A stretch of DNA of 64,000 bases, from NCBI RefSeq assembly GCF_028765345.1, contig NZ_JARAJZ010000004.1, positions 1-64,000 of the forward strand. Direction: 5' to 3'. Position 1 is the first letter of the stretch. Each line of letters begins with the position of its first letter. A model generated the notes under the pieces. That model made no database searches, was not told where the DNA came from, and saw only the letters and a program-made list of their open reading frames with translations. A program made the translations under genes and the position numbers. This document shows positions 37,757-47,537 of the stretch, piece after piece. The stretch is from Sporolactobacillus sp. CQH2019 (lineage in GTDB: Bacteria; Bacillota; Bacilli; Bacillales; Sporolactobacillaceae).

Positions 37757-39532
37757 TTGCATATAAAAAAATGGGTATTGAGCAGCCATATCGGAAATAC
37801 TGCCCGGCTGATCGGCCCGCTGATTCTGAAACACTGGCGGGCCTACACCGGACTGACGGCAGTGATGCTGGCCGACATTGCCCTGACTCTCGGCATGGCC
37901 TCTTATTTCGGCAAAGTCACGGACGCAGCCGTCGGCAGCCGTTTGTCCGAACTGGTCCGGCTGGTGCCGGTCGGTGCCGGTCTGCTGCTGTTCACGATCG
38001 CTGTCAATTTTTTCGATACTTTTTTTGAATCTGCCGCCGTATTCGCTGTGACACGCGATCTGAAAGAAACGTTGTACCGGCATATATTGCTGCTGCAGAC
38101 GGGAACGATGAATTCACTTCGTTCCGGCGACCTGCTGTCGCGGTTCGGCAACGACATCACGGCCATTCAGAATATGCTGGGTACCCGGCTCGTGGATGTG
38201 ATCCGTTTTCCGCTGATCTATCTTTCTGTTTTTATCTATCTTTTCCGGATCAGTCCGCCCCTTTCCACGGTCAGTTTGGGCATCGCGCCGGCAGCCGTCG
38301 CCGGCAGCGCAATCTTCGGCTTCCTGCTCCGCCGCAACAGCCGCAGAGTCAATCGGCTGACCGGCGACAACACGCAGCTGGTCAGTGAAACGCTGCAAGG
38401 ATTTCACGTCGTCCGCTCTTTTGCTATGGAGCGCCTGCTGCTGCTGCGTCATGATAAACAGAATCAGGATTTGTACGATCTGGAAATGAAGAGCGCTAAA
38501 TTGCGCGGTTTCTATTACGCAGGCGGAGCAACGGCAAGCGCTTTGACTTTTCTCGTCAGCCTGTGTCTCGGCGCTTACTTCGTTTCCCAGAAGGAGCTGA
38601 CCGTCGGTGCGTTGCTGACTTTCATCGCGCTCGTCGAACATCTCGTCTATCCGCTGACCGGCGCGGCGGCCAACTGGGTCAATTTTCAGAAGGCGACAAC
38701 GGCCGTCGAGCGCGTGCAGGAAATTCTCCGGCTTCCCGTCGAACAGAACCAGTTCCTCTCTTCCCTTCAGACTGCGGATGATCCGGACGGGCCGGCACGG
38801 TCGATCGAATTCCGCCATCTGACATTCAGCTACGAACCGGGAAAACCCGTTTTCAGCGATCTGAATCTGCAGATTCCGGCCGGGAAAAAAACGGCGGTTG
38901 TCGGTCTGAGCGGAGCCGGAAAATCGACGCTTTTTGCTCTTCTCACACGGCTTTACACGCCGCAGCAAGGTTGCATCCGAATCAACGGGCACCCGATCGA
39001 TTCCCTGCCTCTGAACGTGCTGCGCAGATTGATCGCCCAAGTCCCGCAGGAAACTTTTCTTTTCAATGGCACCATCCGCGACAATCTGCGGCTCGGGCGG
39101 GACATAGCTGAAACCGATCTTATTCAGGCAGCGCGGACGGCCGCCCTCGACGATTTTATCCGCGGGCTGCCGCAAGGCTACAACACGGAAATCGGCGAAC
39201 GCGGGCTGCTCCTCTCCGGCGGTCAGAAACAGCGGCTGGCCATTGCCCGTGCACTTCTGAAAAACGCGCCGATTTTGCTTCTGGACGAAGCAACGGCCGC
39301 CCTGGACACCGAAACGGAAACGCGGGTAAAGGCAGCGCTTGACCGGTTGATGGACGGGCGCACCACGATTGTCGTCGCGCACCGGCTCTCGACAATACAA
39401 AACGCGGATCATATCGTCGTTCTCGAAAAAGGGAAGATCGTCCAGCAGGGGCCGCATGAACGTCTGATGGCGGAAAAAGGACTCTATCGCCGGCTCCAGC
39501 TGATCGGAAAAGACACAATCGCGACTATGTAA
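37757..39532 (+). CDS. ABC exporter (half-transporter)
   Basis: 591 residues: six transmembrane helices in the first ~310 residues, then the ATPase with Walker A GLSGAGKST (about 381), signature LSGGQKQRLAIARA (about 485) and Walker B ILLLDEATAALD. MsbA/McjD-like homodimer type. No N-terminal C39 peptidase domain, so the leader must be removed by another enzyme, possibly the S26-like protein. TTG start with TTAGGAGG upstream. Likely exports the mature peptide and gives immunity. Confidence 0.93.
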   Translation: MHIKKWVLSSHIGNTARLIGPLILKHWRAYTGLTAVMLADIALTLGMASYFGKVTDAAVGSRLSELVRLVPVGAGLLLFTIAVNFFDTFFESAAVFAVTRDLKETLYRHILLLQTGTMNSLRSGDLLSRFGNDITAIQNMLGTRLVDVIRFPLIYLSVFIYLFRISPPLSTVSLGIAPAAVAGSAIFGFLLRRNSRRVNRLTGDNTQLVSETLQGFHVVRSFAMERLLLLRHDKQNQDLYDLEMKSAKLRGFYYAGGATASALTFLVSLCLGAYFVSQKELTVGALLTFIALVEHLVYPLTGAAANWVNFQKATTAVERVQEILRLPVEQNQFLSSLQTADDPDGPARSIEFRHLTFSYEPGKPVFSDLNLQIPAGKKTAVVGLSGAGKSTLFALLTRLYTPQQGCIRINGHPIDSLPLNVLRRLIAQVPQETFLFNGTIRDNLRLGRDIAETDLIQAARTAALDDFIRGLPQGYNTEIGERGLLLSGGQKQRLAIARALLKNAPILLLDEATAALDTETETRVKAALDRLMDGRTTIVVAHRLSTIQNADHIVVLEKGKIVQQGPHERLMAEKGLYRRLQLIGKDTIATM

Positions 39533-39599
39533 AGAGCGCCGCCCAGTAAATGGCGAGTACTCCGTCAGTTCATGTCACACTGCGGCGTGAATTCACCGC

Positions 39600-39890
39600 T
39601 GATTCTTCCTGAGCCCTCTTATCGAAAGGCGATAAGCCACAGAGCACAGTCGGTAAATCCGCTGACGGCAGTCATCCTGCGGACAAACGATAAACTCGAA
39701 GAGCACCAGGAAGATTACCGGGAATGCTGATAAACCATCGGCAAGGACGATCAATCCGGATAACGATTGATAGATTCTCACGGTCAGCTGATCAATCGGA
39801 TAACGACGGATCAATATCGGGGACGACCGTTAAATGCCGGATAGCGGCCGTTAAATCATCGAGGACGACCGTTAAGTCGAAAGACGGGTT
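39600..39890. repeat. Degenerate 21-bp-period array 6
   Basis: The clearest part (39825-39890) has three consecutive 21-bp units beginning GACCGTTAA or GGCCGTTAA. The stretch before it has worn copies of GATCAATC and GATAACGA words. Between the exporter and the nucleotidyltransferase. Confidence 0.6.
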
Positions 39891-40072
39891 ATATTTTTTT
39901 CCGGCTGCCGTCGATTCATACGGATTGCGGTTTATCCCGGTCCAGCGGGATCATCGGTCAGAAGCCCATTGACCGATTGGCTCCCGCTATTTAACTGGCA
40001 GCTTTGAGGCAGGACCCGTGCTGCAAATTTTTCCTGCCGTTCATGAAAAATCACGGATTGAGGTGGCCAATA

Positions 40073-41179
40073 TTGCTGGAACTGCTGCGCACTCTTTACG
40101 ACGGGCAAACAGAATTTAAAAAAGAACCGGATTTCTATCGGCAGATTATGGAGGACCGGCAATTCGAGCGGGTCTGCTCACAGATCTATTTTTTTCTTAA
40201 AAAACAGAAACGGCTCGACCGGCTCCCCCCTTTTTTCCGGAACGCGCTGAAAGAGCGGTTTATAAGAAACATCTCGGCCAGCCTGTTGCTGAAAGCCCAG
40301 CTGAAACAGCTGCTGAGCCGATTCGAATCGCTGGGTATCGATGTTATTCCGCTTAAAGGGCCGCTTTTTGCAGAAAAGTATTACGGCGACCTGGCGGCAA
40401 GAGATTCGGGAGATATCGATATTCTTATTAGGCCGGAACAGATGGACGCGGCCATCACAATTATTCGGGCAATGGAATTCGTACCCGGGAAAAAATACGA
40501 GCCGTACCATTTCCATCGCATATTCTGTAAAAAAATGCCGGACTGGCCGGATGAACTGACGATCGAAGTGCACTGGGACCTTCTGCGCAAAAAAACATCG
40601 TCGCTGAATGCGGCCGAGCTCTGGCACGACTCGGTTCCGCTCAGGCCGTATCGGCACGTTTTTGAATTGTCGGATTTCCATACGTTTTATCTGATCTGCC
40701 TGCACGGCTGGAATCATGATCTCAACAGCTGGAAGTATTTTATCGATATCATTCAGCTCATTCATGTGATGAAGGACCGGCTTGATTATGGACAGCTGCT
40801 TGAGCTTGCCCATAGACAACTGACTTGGAGACGGGTCTCGCATACACTCATGATCGTCTATCATGAATTTCCGCATCTTGACAACGTGCTGCCGTTCCCG
40901 ATCAGCCACGGCACAACGCTCTGGTGGAGAAGACGCGATCTGCAGTGTGCGGATGCGCCGAAAAAAACCGTGCCGACGAGCATCAGACGCCTTAAACAGC
41001 TCCGGGACTACGACAGCCTGTTTCAAAAATGGATCTTTTTAAAAAGAGAAATGATGCCGGATCCGGCTAATTTCGCAGATATTATCGGCAGAGAAGCTAT
41101 GGCGCGGCCTCGCTTTGTTCAGTATCTGCTTATCTACCTGAAGCGCTTCGAAGGGATGTTCTACCGGGCGCGCAGATAA
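40073..41179 (+). CDS. Nucleotidyltransferase family protein (NTP_transf_5 type)
   Basis: About 368 residues. The nucleotidyltransferase core is at DVIPLKGPLFAEKYYGDLAA and the metal-binding DSGDIDILI. The later part has the HWDLL and LHGWNHDLNSWKYFIDI segments of this family. Homologues occur in kinase-containing lasso loci of bacilli, where they act on the phosphorylated peptide. Start TTG at 40073 with GAGGTGG six bases upstream; the frame is open to 40004, giving 391 residues from another TTG without a ribosome site. Confidence 0.85.
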   Translation: MLELLRTLYDGQTEFKKEPDFYRQIMEDRQFERVCSQIYFFLKKQKRLDRLPPFFRNALKERFIRNISASLLLKAQLKQLLSRFESLGIDVIPLKGPLFAEKYYGDLAARDSGDIDILIRPEQMDAAITIIRAMEFVPGKKYEPYHFHRIFCKKMPDWPDELTIEVHWDLLRKKTSSLNAAELWHDSVPLRPYRHVFELSDFHTFYLICLHGWNHDLNSWKYFIDIIQLIHVMKDRLDYGQLLELAHRQLTWRRVSHTLMIVYHEFPHLDNVLPFPISHGTTLWWRRRDLQCADAPKKTVPTSIRRLKQLRDYDSLFQKWIFLKREMMPDPANFADIIGREAMARPRFVQYLLIYLKRFEGMFYRARR

Positions 41180-41636
41180 CCGACCGTTCCGCCGCCCCGG
41201 ACCGCATTCCGATCTCCCCCTTTTGCATGACCGGTAAAATGCTTCAATAAATGGGTATCTCCTCAACTCAGCCATCCAGTCGGCCGCGGCGCGAAAACGC
41301 CGGTGATCGTTTTGCACGGGCGGCGGTAGTTTGTGGTTCAGAATGTTCAGATGGGCAGCGGTTTATTCCGCTGAAAAAGGGGATATCCTGCGCGGACAGG
41401 CGTTACCTAGCGGGAGAACCTGTTCTTTTTCTTCGGCCTGCTGTGACTCCCTATAAATCGTAGTGAAAATCGCCTGGAAACAATGGCGCATCATCAGTAA
41501 TCGGTAGAAAATCGCCAGTAACAGCCAAAAGATCAACAGCAAACGAATTGGAATCAATTAGTGAGGATCATCGGAACAGCAAGCTGTACCCGATTGATTT
41601 AATCAACCGTGGCAGAGAGTTTACTTTCGATTTAAA
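41180..41636. repeat. Intergenic, with conserved left flank of array 3
   Basis: From about 41314 the sequence is a diverged copy of 31876-32225. The first 130 bases show nothing. Confidence 0.65.
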
Positions 41637-42035
41637 CAGGGCGATACTCCGCCGGAATAGGGCGAATCAAGCTCATTTCGGGGCGATCATTCACTGTTTT
41701 AGGGCGATTCATTCTTTTTTCGGGGCGATAAACTCTTGATGAGGCGATACTCCGCCGGAATAGGGCGAATCAGGCTCATTTCGGGGCGATCATTCACTGT
41801 TTTAGGGCGATTCATTCTTTTTTCAGGGCGATAAACTCTTGATGAGGCGATACTCCGCCAGAATAGGGCGAATCAAGCTCATTTCGGGGCGATCATTCAT
41901 TGCTTTAGGGCGATTCATTCTTTTTTCAGGGCGATAAACTCTTGATGAGGCGATACTCCGCCAGAATAGGGCGAATCAAGCTCATTTCGGGGCGATCATT
42001 CATTGCTTTAGGGCGATTCATTCTTCCTTCGGGGG
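41637..42035. repeat. 21-bp-period tandem array 3 (core GGGCGAT)
   Basis: Nineteen to twenty units of 20-21 bp organised in an almost exact 103-bp higher-order repeat; GGCGATACTCC starts at 41640, 41743, 41846 and 41949. Five units per block. The least diverged array of the window, hence probably the youngest. Confidence 0.93.
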
Positions 42036-42983
42036 CGATACTGACCGGCGGCCTGACTGTATGGAACGGATTTCAGTCCATTATCGACCGTGGCGGCGCT
42101 TAATCGGTCTTCAGCAGGTACACCCGGTTTATCAACCGCGACAGGAGTTTATCGGACTGTTGCATAGGTTTATGGATTGCGGAAACGCTCCCCGTCTTTC
42201 AAAAAATTGAGCCGTTTTCGGGAGGGGCCGATCATCACTTGACGGCACAGCAGGATAATGAGTTAGAGGGATACTCGTATTCAAAAATAATAGACAGAGG
42301 GATTACCATATGTATCGTATTACTGCCGTTATAGGGCGAAATTGAGATGAAATCGAAAGGCTCATATTAAGACCATTGATAAAATGAGCAACAAGTCAAA
42401 CACACCCGGTCATTATTACGATTGATCAAGACGTCGGTGATAATTTTGGCAATTTTACAACAAAAAGCAGGAAATCATGGCACATGCCCAGAAAGCCTTA
42501 ACTTAACCGGAGATATACTGCCCCGCCACATTCTATTTCCGCACATAAAAATAGTCGTTCTGTCCGCGGAATTTCCGATTGGAACGGGATGATCCTGGAT
42601 GCGGACAGAGAAGCCCTGCGGCTCCTGATGGGAATGGGTGAAATCGCGGAGGACGGCTATAGCTCCCGGCGCGGATAGTAAAACGTGATGGGCAGTCAGT
42701 TCCTGATGCGGACAGAGAAGCTGCAAAGAGCGGCCTGCGATTCTCGATGCGGACGGTGGAACCGCGGAAGACGGAGACTTGTAACTTCTGATGTAGACGC
42801 TGGGATCGCGGGGACGGCTTGTAGATCTCTCTTAAATGACTCCGGGATTTCTGTCGGCACAGGACCGGATGCGGACGATAGGGGGTGCGGCTCCGAACGA
42901 TTAAAGGCTTGGGTCCTAACGACAGTCTGTTTCATTCCTAATCATTGTCATAGGCGGGCTTTCCTGAGTTCAATAACAGCCGG
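42036..42983. other. Intergenic, right flank of array 3 and degenerate repeats
   Basis: Positions 42115-42270 copy the right flank of array 2. A MYRITAVIGRN frame of 11 codons (42310) has a GAGGGA site and may be a gene remnant. Positions 42590-42830 contain worn repeats around TGATGCGGACAGAGAAG. Confidence 0.5.
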
Positions 42984-43247
42984 TTATATACTTTCGAATC
43001 TGTTTTTTTCTTCTTCAATGACGATATACATCAGCTCTTCTTTGTATTGCCCCTTCCCCTGTGTGTAAAAGAGCTGATACTTATTTTCGTTTACCTTCAT
43101 CATGCCGGAATATGTGGAGCCGTAGATATTGGAAAATTTGCGGGCCGCAAGCAAGATATCCTTAGCAATAATCACACAGAAATATACGCGGGACTGATGC
43201 CGGTTTGTTCGGCCGGCCGGCCGGAGATAAAATATGTACTTTTTCAT
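42984..43247 (-). CDS. Small hypothetical protein
   Basis: 87 residues, not recognised. Its composition looks like a real globular protein (SNIYGSTYSGMMKVNENKYQ, KEELMYIVIEEEKN). AAAGGGG lies about 12 bases before the ATG, a weak position. It is alone on the minus strand between array 3 and the two regulators. May be a remnant. Confidence 0.45.
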   Translation of the reverse strand: MKKYIFYLRPAGRTNRHQSRVYFCVIIAKDILLAARKFSNIYGSTYSGMMKVNENKYQLFYTQGKGQYKEELMYIVIEEEKNRFESI

Positions 43248-43548
43248 CGGTACAAACAGCCCCTTTTATCGACTTTCCCTGAATCCCATTCATTTTTACT
43301 AGTCAATTTCTTTTGTTTCATCTCAGTATTTTATATAATAGAGATTAACCAAATCTGTACATTTTATGATACATTTTCCTGTAAAGATTTTATGATTACG
43401 GTATTTGCATCTTATCATGGCTCCCATTACATCATCGTTTCAAAAGCCGCTGAAATAAATGTTGCCTGTTTATCGCCGGTACGCCGCCACAAGACGGACT
43501 TTGCCGGCTTCTACTGAGAAAGGGAATCAGATAAAGAGGATGAGCGAA

Positions 43549-45072
43549 ATGGCGATATTACCTATAAACGGCTACCATCTGCACTACTCGGCTCATATTT
43601 CCGATCGGAATCAGCCGACATTGCTGTTTATTCACGGACTGACAATGGATGCCTCGGAGTGGAGCCCTTTGGTGGACAGGCTTGGATCTGATGTCAATTA
43701 CATTGTTTATGATTCGTGCGGCCACCGCCGGACCGGGACAAGCAACATGCCGCTCTCTCTTGAACTTCTCGTCTCCGAATCACTGGCCGTGATCGAAGCG
43801 GCCGGAGCCAAAACAGTCCATATTGTCGGCAGCGGATTGGGCGGCAATATCGGGTTTGAACTGGCCGGGCGCCATCGCGAACGGGTTGCTTCACTGACGT
43901 TGATGTCCGCCGTCTTTTATCTGCCGGAGCATGATTACAGCCGGATGCTCGCTCTCATGAAACAGCTGATCGACATCGATCGCGATCTGCTGATGCAAAA
44001 GTTGATATTGGACAGTTTTTACGTATGGACCGCGGAGAAGTCAGCGCGATTCGAAACGGCCTTCCGCCAGATTCCGGCTGAAGTAATTAAAGAATCCGTT
44101 ACGCTGCTTCAGACAGCCTATTCCTCCGAACGGTTTCACTTCGTTGAGGAACTTGGCCGACTGACCGTGCCGACGCTTGTTATGCACGGAGCATGCGATC
44201 CGATTTTTCCTCCGCAGCTGAGCGCGGTTTATTCGGCATGCATCCCAAACAGCCGCTGGTACACAGTCCCGGAAGCATCACGTATTCTGCCCGTCGATCA
44301 GCCGGAACTGACTGTTTCATATTTAAGAAAATTTATTTTGGGCGAAAAACGTCCGGCGCACGTGTCGCCGATTCATGAGGAAATGGTCGGCGGTTTTCGT
44401 AACGTCGTGCGAAACGGACTCATCAGCCGGAGAAAGCACGATCATCGTCTCACGATGAATGTTATGCATGACATCGAAGTCCTTTGGAACGGCCGGCTGG
44501 TCGCGGGAAAATGGAACCAGCGCGGCGCTAAGGAACTGCTTCTGTTCCTGATTCTGCGGAACGGACCTGTCAGGCGCATGGAACTGATCGAGACTTTTCT
44601 GCCTGATCTGCCGATCGTCCAGGCAAGAAACAACCTGCGAGTCTGGATCAGCCATTTGAATAAGATTTTTAATGGCAGCCCCGATCCTTCTGTGCACGAT
44701 ATTCTGATCATTAATGAAGACGCGATTGGCGTCAACGCAGAATTGGAAAGCGATCTCGGCATTTACCTGGAACGGCTCGATAAGCTGGTGGCAGAGAAAA
44801 AAGCGTTGAATGAACAGGCGGTCGCATTCATCCGTCTTTTGAGCGATTATGATCCGGCCAATTTTTCTTCTTTTCGCAGTGACTGGATTTTCTCGCTGAC
44901 CGATAAAATTGAGACAAAACTTGCGGACGCTATGGCAAGGCTTCTTCCTGAACTTAAGAAGCACGGCATGATTGCGGCGATGCGTGAAATCCTTCAGGCG
45001 GGCAAGCCGATCGAACCTTATGACGGTTACTGCGACGATAAGCTGGCCGAATTGCAAAGTATGCCCCAGTGA
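43549..45072 (+). CDS. SARP-like regulator fused to an inactive alpha/beta-hydrolase domain
   Basis: 507 residues. Residues 1-265 form an alpha/beta-hydrolase fold (LLFIHG, YDSCGHRRTGTS), but the nucleophile elbow is GSGLG with Gly at position 96 and the catalytic His position holds Arg (about 245); Asp 217 remains. Residues ~301-400 are an OmpR-like winged helix (KELLLFLILRNGPVRRMEL, ARNNLRVWISHLNKIF) and ~400-507 a BTAD-like helical domain, the SARP arrangement. Likely a ligand-sensing transcription activator. Start MAILPING (43549) has AAAGAGG nine bases upstream and gives the same length as its paralogue. Confidence 0.85.
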   Translation: MAILPINGYHLHYSAHISDRNQPTLLFIHGLTMDASEWSPLVDRLGSDVNYIVYDSCGHRRTGTSNMPLSLELLVSESLAVIEAAGAKTVHIVGSGLGGNIGFELAGRHRERVASLTLMSAVFYLPEHDYSRMLALMKQLIDIDRDLLMQKLILDSFYVWTAEKSARFETAFRQIPAEVIKESVTLLQTAYSSERFHFVEELGRLTVPTLVMHGACDPIFPPQLSAVYSACIPNSRWYTVPEASRILPVDQPELTVSYLRKFILGEKRPAHVSPIHEEMVGGFRNVVRNGLISRRKHDHRLTMNVMHDIEVLWNGRLVAGKWNQRGAKELLLFLILRNGPVRRMELIETFLPDLPIVQARNNLRVWISHLNKIFNGSPDPSVHDILIINEDAIGVNAELESDLGIYLERLDKLVAEKKALNEQAVAFIRLLSDYDPANFSSFRSDWIFSLTDKIETKLADAMARLLPELKKHGMIAAMREILQAGKPIEPYDGYCDDKLAELQSMPQ

Positions 45073-45143
45073 TTTGATCGTATTTTCCCAATAACTGAAA
45101 ACAGGCGGATCACGTTTTTTTATTTGAATATTCGAAAGAGTGG

Positions 45144-45240
45144 CGGGACGAGGATAGTCTACAACTGGCCATAAGGCTCGGGAAAGACTCTGAATGTGGA
45201 GCAAGCAGTTCCGGACTCTATCCTTTGACAGACTGTCCCG
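45144..45240. promoter_or_regulatory. Long inverted repeat before the second regulator
   Basis: CGGGAC and AGGATAG (45144-45157) pair with CTATCCT and GTCCCG (45218-45240). A TTGACA box (45225-45230) is inside the right arm. Could be a cruciform operator or a leader RNA structure. Confidence 0.4.
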
Positions 45241-45283
45241 GATAATATTGATGGTGAAATGAGAGCGGAAGGCGGTCATATTC

Positions 45284-46807
45284 TTGTCAATTCTTAAGCT
45301 TACAGATTACGCTCTGCATTATAATTTTATCCGGGGCGACAAGGATGCGCCGAATCTGGTTTTTATTCACGATCTTTGTCTCGATGCAGGAATGTGGGAA
45401 AAGCTTCTTGCAAAACTGGACCGGAGTTTCAACATTCTGACCTATGACTTTTACGGACACGGCCGAACGACGGAAAGCGATGCGCCGTTGTCGTTCAAAT
45501 TGTTGTCGGACGAATTTCTGGCACTGATCCGCCAGCTGAAATTGAGCCGGATCCATCTGATCGGCTGCCGATTCGGAGCCGTTCTCGCTTTCGAATGGGC
45601 ACTGCAAACACCTGAAATCATTGAATCGCTCGTCCTGATCTCCTTCCCCTTTTACGTTCAAAAAGGCGGTTATAATCATGAGGGAGCAACAACGATTCAA
45701 CTGCTGAAACTTGACCGCAATCTGTTTGAAAAAAAATATTTAATGGAAGGTCTTCATCCGGTCACCATTTCCAAATCCCGGACGGTTTTACAAGCAATCC
45801 GCCGAGTATCGACAAGCAATGTCGCAGAACCGATTGAGGAACTGATCAGTATCAATAACAGGCAGAATTTTGACTTAATCGGAAAACTGAAACGCATGCA
45901 AAAACCGGTTCTGTTTCTGCACGGAGAATATGATCCGAGTTTTCCCGCGCCGCTTGCCATGATTTTCAGCAATTATGTCTTCAACGGCCGATTCATGGTG
46001 ATTCCGGATGCCTCTTGTCTGATTCCGTTTGATCAACCGAAAGCGGCCGCACACCTATTAAATCATTTTATTAAAAGCCGTAGAACTCCGCCTCTTTTGA
46101 CTCCCGAAAGCCGCAGAATGATGCGCACGTTCAATGAAATCATTGAAAAGGCTTACCAGCCTCAGCCGGTCCGACGCCGTTTTCTGCGAATGACAATTCT
46201 CGGCGAAAACACGCACGTTTACTGGAACAGCCGGGAAATCCACGGCAAATGGAACCAACGTAATGCACGCGAGCTTCTTCTGTTCCTGATTCTGAATCGG
46301 GGTGCCGTGAAACGGGACACGCTGCTGGACGCCTTCACACCGGAAATGGTTCTCGATCAGGCGCGGAACCGGCTGCGCGTCCAGTTGAATCACTTAAATC
46401 AATTATTCCGCAACCAACCCGATTCCTCGATTCACGACTTAATCATCGTCAGCCGCGATTCGGTTGCGCTGAACGCCGACGTGCAGAGTGATGTCGGTGT
46501 CTACCTTCACAATATCGAAAGCCTGCTCTGGGCAAACGGATCTCTTTCCTCCCGCAGCGAGTCTTTTCTGCGCTTTCTTGCCGATTACCGTCCGGAAGTA
46601 CAAAAGTCTTTCCGAAGCGAGTGGATGCGGCAGCTTTTCGAAACGATCCGAAGCAAATTGTCCCAGATCATGGCTCAATTGTTGATTTCATTAAAAGATG
46701 CTGGAGATTTTTCCACTATACACCGCATTTTAAAAGCCGGACGGAAAGTAGAACCCTATAAAGGTTTTTGCGATGAATGGTCCGACGCCCTCAGGCACAG
46801 GAAATGA
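45284..46807 (+). CDS. SARP-like regulator fused to an inactive alpha/beta-hydrolase domain (paralogue)
   Basis: 507 residues, colinear with the upstream gene. TTG start with GGAAGGCGG upstream; MSILKLTDYALHY matches MAILPINGYHLHY. The hydrolase part keeps LVFIHDL and YDFYGHGRTT, but the elbow is GCRFG with Arg at 96 and the His position is Cys 245; Asp 217 is kept. The winged helix (RELLLFLILNRGAVKRDTL, ARNRLRVQLNHLNQLF) and BTAD domain are intact. The two genes arose by tandem duplication and may form a heterodimer or sense two ligands (inference). Confidence 0.85.
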   Translation: MSILKLTDYALHYNFIRGDKDAPNLVFIHDLCLDAGMWEKLLAKLDRSFNILTYDFYGHGRTTESDAPLSFKLLSDEFLALIRQLKLSRIHLIGCRFGAVLAFEWALQTPEIIESLVLISFPFYVQKGGYNHEGATTIQLLKLDRNLFEKKYLMEGLHPVTISKSRTVLQAIRRVSTSNVAEPIEELISINNRQNFDLIGKLKRMQKPVLFLHGEYDPSFPAPLAMIFSNYVFNGRFMVIPDASCLIPFDQPKAAAHLLNHFIKSRRTPPLLTPESRRMMRTFNEIIEKAYQPQPVRRRFLRMTILGENTHVYWNSREIHGKWNQRNARELLLFLILNRGAVKRDTLLDAFTPEMVLDQARNRLRVQLNHLNQLFRNQPDSSIHDLIIVSRDSVALNADVQSDVGVYLHNIESLLWANGSLSSRSESFLRFLADYRPEVQKSFRSEWMRQLFETIRSKLSQIMAQLLISLKDAGDFSTIHRILKAGRKVEPYKGFCDEWSDALRHRK

Positions 46808-46962
46808 CCGCTGCGCCCGAACACATTCTCACTCTAATGAATCATTCAAAATGATGAAAGCCGTTTTAAAATGCTCCGGACATAAACCTGATACCGTTCA
46901 ACAAGCCGATAAGCCGCAGCCATCTTCTCATTTTCCGCATTTTCAAGCATTTTGAGACAAAG

Positions 46963-47537
46963 AAAGTGTTCCTCCGGCCGGATTTGCGGGGCTATCGGCC
47001 ATTTCCGGACTCCTTCCGGCCGGATTTACGGTTCTACCGGCCAAATTCACGCCCTTTCCAGCCAAATTCCGGGTTCTACCAGCCGGATTCGTGCTCCTTC
47101 CGGCCAGATTCAGGGTTCTACCAGCCAGATTCCGGGTTCTACCAGCCGGATTCGCGCCCCTTCCGGCCAGATTCAGGGTTCTACCAGCCGAGTTCCTTCC
47201 GGCCAAATTCCGGGTTCTACCAGCCAAATTCGCGCCCCTTCCAGCCAGATTCAGGGTTCTACCAGCCGAGTTCCTTCCGGCCAAATTCAGGGTTCTACCA
47301 GCCGGATTCGTGCTCCTTCCGGCCAGATTCAGGGTTCTACCAGCCAGATTCACGCCCCTTCCGGCCGGATCTGCGGGGCTATCGGCCAAATTCACGCCCC
47401 TTCCGGCCAAATTCCGGGTTCTACCAGCCGGATTCGTGCTCCTTCCGGCCAGATTCAGGGTTCTTCCGGCCGAATTTGGGCTCCTTCCGGCCAGATTCAG
47501 GGTTCTTCCGGCCGAATTTGGGCTCCTTCCGGCTAAT
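46963..47537. repeat. 21-bp-period tandem array 4 (core TTCCGGCCARATT)
   Basis: About 27 units, mostly 21 bp, of the types TTCCGGCCAGATTCAGGGTTC and close variants with TACCAGCC. Short units (15 bp) occur. Long frames on both strands are open only because the period is a multiple of three. Lies between the convergent regulator and fabZ genes. Confidence 0.92.

Noticed and set aside
38114-39457. 447-codon minus-strand frame opposite the ABC exporter
   Set aside because: Shadow of a real gene with all ABC motifs on the plus strand; no protein family seen.
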